From Psychrobacillus sp032154225 (GTDB lineage: Bacteria > Bacillota > Bacilli > Bacillales_A > Planococcaceae), in the NCBI RefSeq assembly GCF_032154225.1, contig NZ_JALDYF010000007.1:1-64000 (forward strand): a stretch of 64,000 nucleotides of DNA, given 5' to 3'. The translations under genes and the position numbers were made by a program. Positions within the stretch are counted from its first letter, which is position 1. Every line of letters starts with the position of its first letter. The notes beneath the pieces were generated by a model, which had not been told where the DNA came from, ran no database searches, and saw only the letters and a list, made by a program, of their open reading frames with translations. This document shows, piece after piece, positions 33,909 to 43,847 of this stretch.

Positions 33909-34817
33909 TTAAGTTTGCGTTACGTGCATATTTTGCTGAAGCATTTCTTTTAACCCAGCTATTAAACTATAAGATGGTCTCCACTCAAGAGATGCTATTG
34001 CTTTTTCGTTGGAAAGAACACTTCTTTCGATCTCTCCTTCTCGTAGTAAATCATAAATTGGTTCTGTCAGAGCTCCTGTAAGTTCCGATAATTCTTCATA
34101 CACTTGTTGAATGGATATTTCTGTTGCAGAGCTAATATTAAAAATCCCTGTGTTATCAGACATTAATGATTGAATACAAGCTGCTGCTACATCTTTTACA
34201 TATATAAAATCTCTTGTTTGATTTCCATCAAAAATGACTGGATTCGTTCCCTCTAACAGACAGTTTGTAAGAATTGGAATAACTCCACTCGTTTGCTTAG
34301 GTCCAAATACATTTGAAAACCGTAAAATACAGCTTTTTAAACCAAACATTTTTTCGTATAACTGAATATACTTCTCTGCAGAAAGTTTGGATAGAGCATA
34401 GAATGACAGGGTAGAAAGCTTACTATCCTCTGCAATAGGAAAAATAGTAGGATTTCCATATACAGCGGCAGTAGAAGCAAAAACAATTTTCCTCACATTG
34501 TTCAACTTGGATAATCTTAAAATATTTAGCGTACCTACTAAATTGGATTGACAATCTTCCATTGGCTCACTCATAGACTTTAATACAGAAGATTGGGCAG
34601 CTAAATGGATTACATAGTCCGGTCTCTCTTCCCGAAACACTTCTTCTAGTTCGTTACTCGTAATATCCATTTCATAGAACAATGTATCTTTAGCTATATT
34701 ACTTCGCTTACCAATCGATAAGTTGTCTACTGCAACTACTTCGAACTGTTGATCTACTAATGCTTGTACAACATTAGAACCTATAAATCCAGCCGCTCCA
34801 GTCACCAATACTTTCAT
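33909..34817 (-). CDS. NAD-dependent epimerase/dehydratase (GalE-like)
   Basis: A 302-residue extended short-chain dehydrogenase. The NAD loop GAAGFIGSN is at the N-terminus, the YxxxK catalytic pair is YALSK near residue 146 with the Ser in FASTAAVYG, and NVFGPKQ and RDFIYVKDVA are typical of nucleotide-sugar 4-epimerases. It probably makes a nucleotide sugar, such as UDP-galactose or UDP-GalNAc, for the EPS. Its start overlaps the stop of the upstream glycosyltransferase (ATGA). Confidence 0.9.
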   Translation of the reverse strand: MKVLVTGAAGFIGSNVVQALVDQQFEVVAVDNLSIGKRSNIAKDTLFYEMDITSNELEEVFREERPDYVIHLAAQSSVLKSMSEPMEDCQSNLVGTLNILRLSKLNNVRKIVFASTAAVYGNPTIFPIAEDSKLSTLSFYALSKLSAEKYIQLYEKMFGLKSCILRFSNVFGPKQTSGVIPILTNCLLEGTNPVIFDGNQTRDFIYVKDVAAACIQSLMSDNTGIFNISSATEISIQQVYEELSELTGALTEPIYDLLREGEIERSVLSNEKAIASLEWRPSYSLIAGLKEMLQQNMHVTQT

Positions 34818-35914
34818 AAGTTATCCCCCGATACAATTAAGTTTTTATATGTTGCAATCGTTTTTGCGTACATTTTTTCAAACGTAAAACTCGCCTCGTA
34901 TATTTCTCTGCTCTTTTCTCCCATTTGCTTTCGAAGTAATTCATTTTCTATTAATCTGGAAAGAAGTTCAGATAAATTATCTTGAATCAAAAAACCGTTT
35001 TCCGAGTCTCTAACTGCTTCCTTTATCCCTCCAACATTAGATGCTATTATCGGCAATCTATGAGCCATTGCCTCTAAAATACTTAAAGGAAGTCCTTCCC
35101 ACTCTGAGGTAAGCACAAAAAGGTCAGCTGCACTTAAAAGCTCCGATACATTTGAATGACTTCCTAAGAAAGTCACTTTGTTTCCTAAATAATTATCTTG
35201 TACAAATTGAGCAGATTCCTGCTTTAAGTTTCCATCACCTACAAAAATCATATGCCAATTCAATTCTTTTATATGCAGAAGCGCCTCTAGGAGCTCTAAT
35301 TGTTGTTTTGGTTTTTCAAAACGAGCGACCATAATAATAGTTACTACTTCACTATTATCTTTTTTTAATGCAGCATTCTTTGTATCCAATACTCCATTAT
35401 GAATGGTTATCACTTTCTCCGGCATCAGCACTTGATGACGAAGAGCAAGGTTTCTATCTTGATCACAAACCGTAATAACCTTTTTCGATAGTTTTCCAGC
35501 ACACTTTTCAATTTGTCGATAAACTAGCTGCTTCTTTTTCTCTACACCTTCTGTAAATGCCCAACCATGAGCAGTAAATACACATGGTATTCGAGTAGAC
35601 CAACAAGCTAGTCTTCCTACAATTCCTGCCTTTGAAGAATGAATTGCTACAATATCTGGTTGAACTTTCTTCAGTATTTTCCTGATTTCAAAAAAAGCTA
35701 GAACATCTCTAAAGACATTAATGTTTCGAATTAGAAACTCACTATGAGTATAAGTAACACCTTCTAATAACAAATCCTCTGCAATTATGTTATCTCCACC
35801 TGAAATAATCGTCACTAAATGACCGTCATATGCTAACTGCTTAGACAAATCCCGAACATGAACTTGAGCTCCGCCTACTTCATTCATATGTGTGATTAAC
35901 TGAACAATTTTCAT
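34814..35914 (-). CDS. Glycosyltransferase family 4
   Basis: A 366-residue GT-B glycosyltransferase of family GT4. HMNEVGGAQVHVRDL at the N-terminus binds the acceptor side; HSSKAGIVGRLA follows; the donor motif is EWEGLPLSILEAMAHRLPIIAS, with the E-x7-E pattern. The ATG at 35914 has GAGGG 8 nt upstream; the longer frame to 35980 has no ribosome site. It adds a sugar to the lipid-linked EPS repeat unit in the cytosol; sugar unknown. Confidence 0.92.
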   Translation of the reverse strand: MKIVQLITHMNEVGGAQVHVRDLSKQLAYDGHLVTIISGGDNIIAEDLLLEGVTYTHSEFLIRNINVFRDVLAFFEIRKILKKVQPDIVAIHSSKAGIVGRLACWSTRIPCVFTAHGWAFTEGVEKKKQLVYRQIEKCAGKLSKKVITVCDQDRNLALRHQVLMPEKVITIHNGVLDTKNAALKKDNSEVVTIIMVARFEKPKQQLELLEALLHIKELNWHMIFVGDGNLKQESAQFVQDNYLGNKVTFLGSHSNVSELLSAADLFVLTSEWEGLPLSILEAMAHRLPIIASNVGGIKEAVRDSENGFLIQDNLSELLSRLIENELLRKQMGEKSREIYEASFTFEKMYAKTIATYKNLIVSGDNL

Positions 35915-35976
35915 CAAGAATCCCTCTTTTTCTATCGTAGGAACTTTTTGAGAGCTAGTGTTATTCCATATGCTTT

Positions 35977-37674
35977 TCAACTTTTTAGATTCGGTAAAAC
36001 ACTTCCATTCGAAGTTGGCACTATTGAATATCCAAAGACTGTTCTTTTAACTATTAGTTGATTTAAAGTAAACCCAACCTCTTCAATTGCAGCTATTTCT
36101 TTTGTAGATTTTGCTTTTACACATATAAATATTTTGTTTGCTTTACTCTGCTTATGCACAAAAGAGCAAATATCACGTAAATTACTCATTGTCCAATTTT
36201 CAATAAAGACGGAGCTTTTTTTTAAATCCTTCAAATAGGAAACATCATCAATACGTATAACCTTTTCATTGATCCAAAATATGTCCTTAAAAGATAGCAG
36301 ATTTCGAGGGTAATACCCTTTAAATGCACCGTATACTTTTGTACAAATAGCCTTCATATGATATTTAATAGTCTCGTTATTAATTGCATCAGTAATGTGT
36401 AATCGCATAAAATCTTGACTTCCCACAAATTCCGAAACTTTTTTTCTGTCTATCTCATAAATACAATATTGCTTCCATTCAAATAAGGAGTTCCACCTTG
36501 GTTGAACAAAATTGACTATTGCTTGCCACACATCTTTGTATTCATTTTTATTGAATAGGTTTTTCAATACATAAAGTATCTTTCCTATTTTATTTCTCTT
36601 AAACATTACTAGACTTTGATGAATCTTTATTCGTGAAATGATTGATTCTTTAGTGGTTAAAAACATCCGATTGATTTGGGCTAATAGCGTTTTAGATGAA
36701 AAAATCACTTTTTTTGTATAATCGAGATCCGTATTCCAGTCAAACTTATACGTCTCATAACCAATACTTAAATCGAAAATATTAAGTTCTCGTCGACCAC
36801 ATTGAAGAATTTTTTCTTTTTCAAGAATTCTACCTGGACTAAATACTTCAAAATCATCATCAAAACCTAAAACATAGCTAATATATCTTCCTCTACATTC
36901 AAATCCATAATTGAAAGCAATCATCCGGTCATCCATATAAAGTCCATCGATCTCTGTTTTAAGCACCCCCTCTTGAAGCAGTGCCAAACTTTCAAAAAAA
37001 ACTTTCTCTCTTAAATTAGTAAAACCACTGGTATCATGCTTCTTCTTCCAGCGTTTATCATGAATTTTGTGTATCGTTTCCATTTCTTCAGGTCCTTTAA
37101 TTAGTACCTGAACATCCCCGTTTTCTCGAATCCGTTTTTCTCTTCTATCTAACCTGTGTAGTTTTTTTCTTTTTTTTATATATTCCTCCATTTGTAATTT
37201 ATCTAAATTGATATATGGTGTTATAACCCTATGCGTGGAATAGCCAAGTTTCTTTTTTCTTAGGTACACTTCCAGTTTTCTATGTGAAAAAGCACTTTCA
37301 AGTAGCCCATGCAAATAAAAAACGACATGCTTTCGAGCTCGAATAATATAGTCAATTGCGAATTCCAGCACGTATTCCAAATTATGCTCATAAGAGATGA
37401 AATCCATATAATTTGCATGACCAAATCCAATAAAATTGTATGTGTATACGAAGCCTTTCTTGTTATACAAAAATGGTAAAAAGGCGACCACTTTTTTATG
37501 ATCTAGTACTACTATAATTTCTATTTTGCTTTCTTCCCCTAGAATTTCCCACCATTTATATACCCAGTTGAATTCAATAAAAGGGTTCGTATTTACATTT
37601 TCCTCCAAAATAAAAGACCAATCATCTCGAAATTCATCTAATTGTTCCAATGATGTAAGTGTTATTAGTTCCAA
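35977..37674 (-). CDS. GNAT-fold acyltransferase-like protein (BioF2/Acetyltransf_6 type), EPS cluster
   Basis: A 565-residue protein. Residues 1-150 form a conserved N-terminal domain (NPFIEFNWVYKWWEIL); residues about 165-330 are the GNAT core of the CelD/BioF2 type, with KRKKLHRLDRREKRI, IHDKRWKKK, DDRMIAFNYGFECRGRYISYVLGFDDDF and the acyl-CoA/P-loop-like SPGRILEKEKI; the C-terminal ~170 residues look like a further, degenerate GNAT domain. Such genes are common in EPS clusters and may add amino-acyl or acyl groups to sugars; the substrate is unknown. Start is TTG with a poor ribosome site. A deleted copy lies at 33.3 kb. Confidence 0.78.
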   Translation of the reverse strand: MELITLTSLEQLDEFRDDWSFILEENVNTNPFIEFNWVYKWWEILGEESKIEIIVVLDHKKVVAFLPFLYNKKGFVYTYNFIGFGHANYMDFISYEHNLEYVLEFAIDYIIRARKHVVFYLHGLLESAFSHRKLEVYLRKKKLGYSTHRVITPYINLDKLQMEEYIKKRKKLHRLDRREKRIRENGDVQVLIKGPEEMETIHKIHDKRWKKKHDTSGFTNLREKVFFESLALLQEGVLKTEIDGLYMDDRMIAFNYGFECRGRYISYVLGFDDDFEVFSPGRILEKEKILQCGRRELNIFDLSIGYETYKFDWNTDLDYTKKVIFSSKTLLAQINRMFLTTKESIISRIKIHQSLVMFKRNKIGKILYVLKNLFNKNEYKDVWQAIVNFVQPRWNSLFEWKQYCIYEIDRKKVSEFVGSQDFMRLHITDAINNETIKYHMKAICTKVYGAFKGYYPRNLLSFKDIFWINEKVIRIDDVSYLKDLKKSSVFIENWTMSNLRDICSFVHKQSKANKIFICVKAKSTKEIAAIEEVGFTLNQLIVKRTVFGYSIVPTSNGSVLPNLKS

Positions 37675-37706
37675 ATTTTTCAGGATATCTATCCCTTCGT
37701 GAGTAT

Positions 37707-39230
37707 TTATATTTTTTTCAAATGAGCAATTCTACGTAAAAAAATCAAAAGTAGTTTAGTTTCTTTTACTTTAAATAATGTAATGAGAATGAGATAGAAA
37801 ATACTTCCTGCACTAACGACTGTTAGCATTTTGAATAACGTATGCCATCCTGTTAATACATATTCGTATAAAATATAAACCATTATAACCATCATTGAAG
37901 AGGCAAGAATAACTTTCATAAAAGTAATAAAATAACCTTTCAAACCGAACGAACCAATTTTTTTTCTGAGATTGATAACTAAAAGTGCAGAACAAAAAAG
38001 GGCTGAAATACTTGTAGCGAGTGCAAGTCCGCCAATTCCCATATAAGTAGATAAGATCAAGTTTAAAATAATGTTTAAAACGACTGAAATAGTAGCACTA
38101 TACAACGGAGTTTTCGTATCTTGAAAAGAGTAGAAAATTCTATTTAATACTTCTCTGATGCCATATCCTATCATTCCGATGGAGTAGTAAAAGAGGGCTT
38201 GAGAAGTCAGATCAATTGCTTTTTCGTCAAAATGTCCATGTCCATAAAGCAACTTAACTATGGGTTCAGATAAAATCATTATTCCAAAGCTAGCAGGGAT
38301 CACGATAATAATTACACTTGAAATAATTTCGTTAATAGAACTTTTAAAGTCCACCATGTTTTTTTCGGCAGCCATACTTGAGATAAGGGGGAACATTACT
38401 GTAACAAATGAAAGAACAAAAATACCTTGTACAAAATCATTCAATCGACTTGCATACGTTAATGCAGATATCCCACCTTCGACTAATGTTGAAGCAACTG
38501 TTTTATCTACCATTAGATTGATCTGATCAATAGAAATACCAATCATAATTGGAAATACAATAACAGCCATTTTTTTTATATTACTGTCCGTAAAATGAAC
38601 TACTGGAATATATCGATAGTTTGTCTTATAAAGTGAGGGAAATAAAAAAAGCATTTGAAAAAGTGCAGCAATAACAGTACCAATCGCTAATACAATGACA
38701 TTCGTTTGTGCACTGATAAAAATGGAAAGGATAACAATCAAATTGAAAGGGAAACCGATCATAGCAGGTGCTATAAACTTTCCGTTCAACTGTAGATAAC
38801 TGATTAAAAGTTGAGTAATACTAGTAAAATATACGCCTACTAAGCCAATTCTTGTGAAGAGAACTGCCGTTTTCAATGTTTCTCCGTCAAAACCTAATGC
38901 AAATAGCTTTACTAAAACATTTGAAAAAATCAGCCCAATTAGAATAATACCAGTTGTAATTATTAAGACGATATTTATAAGATTATTAGTAAAAATTGTC
39001 GTTGCTTGGTGATCTCCCTTATGCTCAATCTGCTTGTACATGGGAATATATGCCGTGGAAATTCCTGTGATAATAAGACTAAATAAAACAGACGTTATTG
39101 TAACAGAAATAATATATGCATCGCTCGTATTAGTAGCACCATAAAAAAAAGATAATGTTATGTCACGTAGAAATCCGGATGCTTTTGAAAGAACCGCTAT
39201 TATCATCAAAAGTATGGCTATTTTTTTCAT
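37707..39230 (-). CDS. MurJ/Wzx-type lipid-linked oligosaccharide flippase
   Basis: A 507-residue membrane protein with about 14 hydrophobic segments in the MOP superfamily. The N-terminus SKASGFLRDITLSFFYGAT, with the Arg typical of MurJ-like flippases, and the PMMIGISIDQINL-like seventh helix region support the MVIM/MurJ subgroup. In an EPS operon it most likely acts as the Wzx that flips undecaprenyl-linked repeat units outward. Essential MurJ elsewhere in the genome is not excluded. Confidence 0.88.
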   Translation of the reverse strand: MKKIAILLMIIAVLSKASGFLRDITLSFFYGATNTSDAYIISVTITSVLFSLIITGISTAYIPMYKQIEHKGDHQATTIFTNNLINIVLIITTGIILIGLIFSNVLVKLFALGFDGETLKTAVLFTRIGLVGVYFTSITQLLISYLQLNGKFIAPAMIGFPFNLIVILSIFISAQTNVIVLAIGTVIAALFQMLFLFPSLYKTNYRYIPVVHFTDSNIKKMAVIVFPIMIGISIDQINLMVDKTVASTLVEGGISALTYASRLNDFVQGIFVLSFVTVMFPLISSMAAEKNMVDFKSSINEIISSVIIIVIPASFGIMILSEPIVKLLYGHGHFDEKAIDLTSQALFYYSIGMIGYGIREVLNRIFYSFQDTKTPLYSATISVVLNIILNLILSTYMGIGGLALATSISALFCSALLVINLRKKIGSFGLKGYFITFMKVILASSMMVIMVYILYEYVLTGWHTLFKMLTVVSAGSIFYLILITLFKVKETKLLLIFLRRIAHLKKI

Positions 39231-39262
39231 AGTATCACTGGTTTGTCCTTTTTTTTATAATT

Positions 39263-40378
39263 TCAAAGCATTATTTTGAAATTTTCCGGTTTATTTATGG
39301 CTTCCAAATAAATTTGTAGATATTCTGAAACAGTATTTTCTATACTATATGACAGACATTTTTCATTTCTTAAACTATTAGCTTCATGTTTATCTATCGT
39401 CTCATTTTCTGTATTCAAAATTTGTTGTGCTAATTCTTTTTCATCTCCAACTTCAAAAAAATTTCCTACTCCATCTACTACTTCTCTTAATCCAGGAACA
39501 TTTGAAACAATTACTGGCAAACCTGCTGCCATTGCTTCGACTGCCACTAATCCGAAACCTTCCCATTTTGAAGATAATACAAAAATATCACATGTTTTTA
39601 AAATCGAAGGAACATCTAAGCGTCTACCTAGAAAATGGATATTATTATTTCCATACTTCTTGGCGTAATCAGTTACTTTTTTTAATCGATCTCCCTCACC
39701 AACAAAAAGAATATGATAGTTTTCTGGTAACAGATTGGATGCTCTTATTAATGTTTCATGGTCTTTTTGTTCCCGCATTGCTGCAATCATGATGATCAAT
39801 TTATCATTTTCATTAATTTTTTTTACAAGTTCTTCTCGTTTTAATGGTTTTGCATCTATATACTGTTCCAAACGTATTCCGTTTGAAATAACAGTTGTGG
39901 TCTTCGATGTGTAAGGGAGATAATTATTTAATTCATTTTTTGTGCCTTCAGAAATTGCAATTATCTTTGTGAACTTCTTATACATCCAACTGTCTAAATA
40001 TTTAAAAACCCTTTTATCGCGCCTTCTATTGTATGTGTTATGCTCAGTTGTAATATAAACTGTTTGGACATTTAGAAATCCCTTAACGATCGCGATATAA
40101 AGTTGTGGTGCATATAAATGAGTGTGAACTATATCAAAGTTATTCTTTAAAATCTTTTTTATCACAAAAAGTTGTAATGGATGATAAACGATATTTACTG
40201 GACTAAAATGCACTGGAACGTCTAAACTTTTCAGTTTTTCACTATAAATATCACCATCATTTGAAAGTACTAGAACTTCAACCTTTAATCCGGTATTCTT
40301 CATTTCTTCCGCAATATCAACTAATAACTTCTCGGCTCCGCCACTATCCAGATGGTGAATTATATGAAGAACTCTCAC
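39263..40378 (-). CDS. Glycosyltransferase family 4
   Basis: A 371-residue GT4 enzyme. IIHHLDSGGAEKLLVDIA is the N-terminal acceptor loop, and SSKWEGFGLVAVEAMAAGLPVIVS the nucleotide-sugar site with E-x7-E. Start is GTG with GGAGG; it overlaps the stop of the upstream GT2 gene by 4 bp. It builds the EPS repeat unit; substrate not determinable. Confidence 0.92.
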   Translation of the reverse strand: MRVLHIIHHLDSGGAEKLLVDIAEEMKNTGLKVEVLVLSNDGDIYSEKLKSLDVPVHFSPVNIVYHPLQLFVIKKILKNNFDIVHTHLYAPQLYIAIVKGFLNVQTVYITTEHNTYNRRRDKRVFKYLDSWMYKKFTKIIAISEGTKNELNNYLPYTSKTTTVISNGIRLEQYIDAKPLKREELVKKINENDKLIIMIAAMREQKDHETLIRASNLLPENYHILFVGEGDRLKKVTDYAKKYGNNNIHFLGRRLDVPSILKTCDIFVLSSKWEGFGLVAVEAMAAGLPVIVSNVPGLREVVDGVGNFFEVGDEKELAQQILNTENETIDKHEANSLRNEKCLSYSIENTVSEYLQIYLEAINKPENFKIML

Positions 40379-41319
40379 ATCAAACCTCCTTTTGGCTTAA
40401 TTTGATACAATTTTAAAAGCTTACTGTACATATATAACTTCAAACTTCTTAGTCCATTACTTATCTTAATATCATTGATGTACATTTCTACTTCACTTAG
40501 AGCAAGCGAATATGCATCTTTTTTATATGATTTTCTATTCACCCATAGCTGATATACTATTAATGCTGGCAACCTATAATCATTAATAGTATCCATAGCC
40601 CTTTCCTTTCTAAATTTAGATATATTCGTTTTGTTTAAAAAATCCTTATACATATTAACCCACAATATATCTTTGTATATCTTGCTGAGATCATTAAAAC
40701 TTAAGGAATTACTCACTCCTTGCGTATAAAATGTCAAATATTCCTCTACACACTGTATTTCTGTATTTAATGTCATTAGCTTAGAAAATAGCAACATGTC
40801 TTCTCCGCAATCAAGATTTTCCTCAAAGCGTAGATTATTCACCAATAAAAACTCTTTGCAAATCAGCCATGAATTTGTATGAGCTACACATCTATTTAAT
40901 AAATATTCACATAAAATATCACCATCTAAAAACTCTTGCTTACTCTTTTTTTTACTATTATCAGGATTCACAAAATAATGCCCACAATAGCAAGCTTCAT
41001 AGTCCCCTATTTTATTAACCATTTTCTCTAAAAAGAGTGGATCATAATAATCATCGGCATCTAAAAAACTAATATACTTTCCTTTAGCAAGCTCAATACC
41101 GTTATTCCTAGTAGCTGAAACACCTTGGTTTTTTTGATTGATATATTTAATACGAGGATCTTTAGCCATTAAGTTTAATATAATATCTTCACTACCATCT
41201 GAAGACCCATCATTTATAACTACTATCTCAAAATGTTGATATCTCTGATTTAAAACACTTTCTATTGATACGTGTAAGTACTTCTCCTTATTAAATACAG
41301 GTATAATAACAGACACCAA
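40375..41319 (-). CDS. Glycosyltransferase family 2
   Basis: A 314-residue GT-A glycosyltransferase. The N-terminus has SVIIPVFNKEKYL and VINDGSSDGS; the metal-binding DxD is SFLDADDYYDPLF near residue 92. The C-terminal half is variable and mostly helical. Start TTG (followed by GTG) with AAGGTGAT upstream. It probably adds the second or third sugar of the repeat unit. Confidence 0.92.
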   Translation of the reverse strand: MVSVIIPVFNKEKYLHVSIESVLNQRYQHFEIVVINDGSSDGSEDIILNLMAKDPRIKYINQKNQGVSATRNNGIELAKGKYISFLDADDYYDPLFLEKMVNKIGDYEACYCGHYFVNPDNSKKKSKQEFLDGDILCEYLLNRCVAHTNSWLICKEFLLVNNLRFEENLDCGEDMLLFSKLMTLNTEIQCVEEYLTFYTQGVSNSLSFNDLSKIYKDILWVNMYKDFLNKTNISKFRKERAMDTINDYRLPALIVYQLWVNRKSYKKDAYSLALSEVEMYINDIKISNGLRSLKLYMYSKLLKLYQIKPKGGLM

Positions 41320-41409
41320 GTCTATACAATCACCTTCTCCGTTTTTAAATAATCTATTAACAAAGTATATTCATGCTCCATCTAAAAAATGAACTTCTCA
41401 AAAACTATG

Positions 41410-42471
41410 TCATTTCGCCTGTTCTAAAATGCCTTCACTCTTTATTGAAGATGCTTTTCTTACTGGTAAACTTGTTCCTTTAAATAAGAATAAAAATATA
41501 GGTATCTTATTAATAAGTATTCCTATCAAAAGTGAACTGGAGATTGCAACAACTGTTGTAAATAAGGCCCCTCCAATTCCAATTACTGCCGCTAACCAAT
41601 CAGCAATCATAAAACCTACGCTAAAATGAAACCCTAAAATAATAATTGATTCTCTTCCCATATACGAAAATATCGAATAAATAAGTTTAATTTTAGTAAA
41701 AAGGTATTTAGAAATAAATAAAATCAAGAAACCACCTGAGATTCCACCCATATAAAACAAAAATAGATTCCCATACACTCTATTATTCATATCTACCGGC
41801 ACATTAAAATATAATACTGTTATGAATATAAATACCGAAATAACAAATAGAGTTATCATTGTTTTATGATTATACAAAACACGTTTTTCTTTCAAAACAC
41901 TTCCTATAAACATGAATAATAGAGCTACTAACGCTATATCTAAACTCCAAGGCAGCCAAACAATCCTACTAATCCCATAGCCAAGAATTCCTACAATTAT
42001 AAATACAGTTGTTTTGCTTAGTAATGATAACTTTTTGGAGAACTTTAAAATAAGGTTGAAAACAATGAACGCGCAGAACAGACTAACCAAAAACCATATA
42101 GGAGTATTTTCAACTATCCAATTTCCATTTCCATATAACATTCCTATAAACGGTTCCCACCAGACCACATTTTGCTTACTAATAATTAAATATAAAAACC
42201 ATATTCCAGCAGACATTAAACAAAAAGAAAAATACGGTATTAGTAAAGTTCGTGCCTTATCAGTAAATAAATTTTTTATATTATCAAGATATTTAGTTGT
42301 ACTAAACAAATATCCGGAAACCATGAAAAATAAAGGCATTCTAAACTCCCTAAATATTTCTGCTACTAAACCTTCTGAAACTTCAGTAACCCCTGTATGT
42401 CCTAGCACTACTAAAAATATAGTGATACCTCTTACAATATCGATTTCTTTCAGTCTTTCATTTACACCCAA
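41410..42471 (-). CDS. Acyltransferase family 3 (O-acetyltransferase) membrane protein
   Basis: A 353-residue integral membrane protein with about ten hydrophobic segments. The N-terminus EIDIVRGITIFLVVLGHTG has the catalytic His and the Arg of the acyltransferase-3 family, and FREFRMPLFFMVSGYLFS follows. It would O-acetylate a sugar of the EPS on the outer face. Start TTG with AAGGGGTG. AT-rich. Confidence 0.9.
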   Translation of the reverse strand: MGVNERLKEIDIVRGITIFLVVLGHTGVTEVSEGLVAEIFREFRMPLFFMVSGYLFSTTKYLDNIKNLFTDKARTLLIPYFSFCLMSAGIWFLYLIISKQNVVWWEPFIGMLYGNGNWIVENTPIWFLVSLFCAFIVFNLILKFSKKLSLLSKTTVFIIVGILGYGISRIVWLPWSLDIALVALLFMFIGSVLKEKRVLYNHKTMITLFVISVFIFITVLYFNVPVDMNNRVYGNLFLFYMGGISGGFLILFISKYLFTKIKLIYSIFSYMGRESIIILGFHFSVGFMIADWLAAVIGIGGALFTTVVAISSSLLIGILINKIPIFLFLFKGTSLPVRKASSIKSEGILEQAK

Positions 42472-42499
42472 TTAGATACACCCCTTACTGCAAATAAAT

Positions 42500-43810
42500 T
42501 TAAACAATAGTGCTATTACTATCTTGGTCAGCGTTCTTCCCAAAGTAGCTAAATAAGAAATTATTTGATAATAATATTATGGCAATGACTATTATAAATC
42601 TCGAATGAATAATATCTGGAATAAACTGCGCTCCCAATAGTATTAATAACCAAATCCAAATATATTTTTTATTACTTCTATAGATGTTAATAGTTATTAA
42701 AGTAAGAATAACTACTAACAAAAGAAATCCTAATATACCGGTTTGTACTAAAAATTGAACAAAAATATTATGAGGTATTACCTGTCCATTATTTATAAAA
42801 AACGAATCTACACCTAGTCCTACTCCAAAAGCCCAGTTTTCCTTAAGAAGTTGCAAACTTGAAAGGTAGCTTTCAATTCTTCCAGAAGAAAGATTATAAT
42901 CACTTGGCCTTGTTTTTTTTATAATAAACAACAAAAATAATAAAATAGTTGGTGTCATTAATAGAAAGAAAAAGTATTTAAAAGGATTTCTATTTAACTG
43001 GTTTATAGATTTAACAATTAAAAATAAAACATAAATAATGATAAATGATACGATTCCAGTTCTAGCTGATGTCATAACACAAGCTAAAAATATAACAAAG
43101 AAATTAATATGGAAATAATACCTCTTAGTTGTTAGGATCATAATTACTAATCCAGAAGCTAAATATATAGACAAGAAACTTACATCACTAAATAAATAAC
43201 CAATAGCAACCCTTGTCGCATAAAACGAAATCTGTCCAGTGATTATTCCTGTGAAATTAAAATAAACTAACTGGAAGATTACCGCTATTGAAATATAATA
43301 GGTTACATTACAATAAAGTTGTAAAATATCTTTACTATTAATAGAAAAGTTCTTTCTGTTTACTACTACTATAGTGACGATAAACATAACTAAGTTTAAT
43401 ACCTGTTGCATCGCGTCTATCTTGTCAAAGGATATTAATATTGGAATGCATAAATATAATCCATATATAATGGATATAAGAGAAAGCCCATTGAGAGCTA
43501 TACTTTTCTTCTTTTTATTAAATAAAATGGATAAAATAAAAAGAAGGATAAAAATATTAAACCAAGAGAGTGGAAACGATCCATAAGGCATACCCAAAAT
43601 ATTTACAAAAGACAACGGTACTGAAAAAACTAACAATACTACTAAAGTTTCAGCTTTGCTTTTAAACATTTTAGAGTATGTTCTGTATACAAGTAAGAAT
43701 AGGATAGAACTGATGCACAAAAATAATATGATATTATCTTGAATAAATAGGAAAACAAAATATATAAGAAGAAAGAAAATATGAGTCACTTTTTTAGTTT
43801 TACCTATCAA
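42500..43810 (-). CDS. O-antigen ligase/polymerase-like Wzy protein
   Basis: A 436-residue polytopic protein with about 11-12 hydrophobic segments and one large outside loop near residues 300-350 that contains GVGLGVDSFFINNGQVIPHNIFVQFLVQ, the Wzy/WaaL signature. It polymerises the lipid-linked repeat units on the outer face. Very AT-rich and of low sequence conservation, as is normal for Wzy. Start TTG with AAGGGAAA. Confidence 0.85.
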   Translation of the reverse strand: MIGKTKKVTHIFFLLIYFVFLFIQDNIILFLCISSILFLLVYRTYSKMFKSKAETLVVLLVFSVPLSFVNILGMPYGSFPLSWFNIFILLFILSILFNKKKKSIALNGLSLISIIYGLYLCIPILISFDKIDAMQQVLNLVMFIVTIVVVNRKNFSINSKDILQLYCNVTYYISIAVIFQLVYFNFTGIITGQISFYATRVAIGYLFSDVSFLSIYLASGLVIMILTTKRYYFHINFFVIFLACVMTSARTGIVSFIIIYVLFLIVKSINQLNRNPFKYFFFLLMTPTILLFLLFIIKKTRPSDYNLSSGRIESYLSSLQLLKENWAFGVGLGVDSFFINNGQVIPHNIFVQFLVQTGILGFLLLVVILTLITINIYRSNKKYIWIWLLILLGAQFIPDIIHSRFIIVIAIILLSNNFLFSYFGKNADQDSNSTIV

Positions 43811-43847
43811 AATAGATTTTCCCTTTCTTAAATAAGTTTATTAATTA

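Noticed and set aside
35914..35980. 22-residue N-terminal extension of the GT4 gene
   Set aside because: No ribosome site; GAGGG lies before the internal ATG where the family's conserved N-terminus begins.
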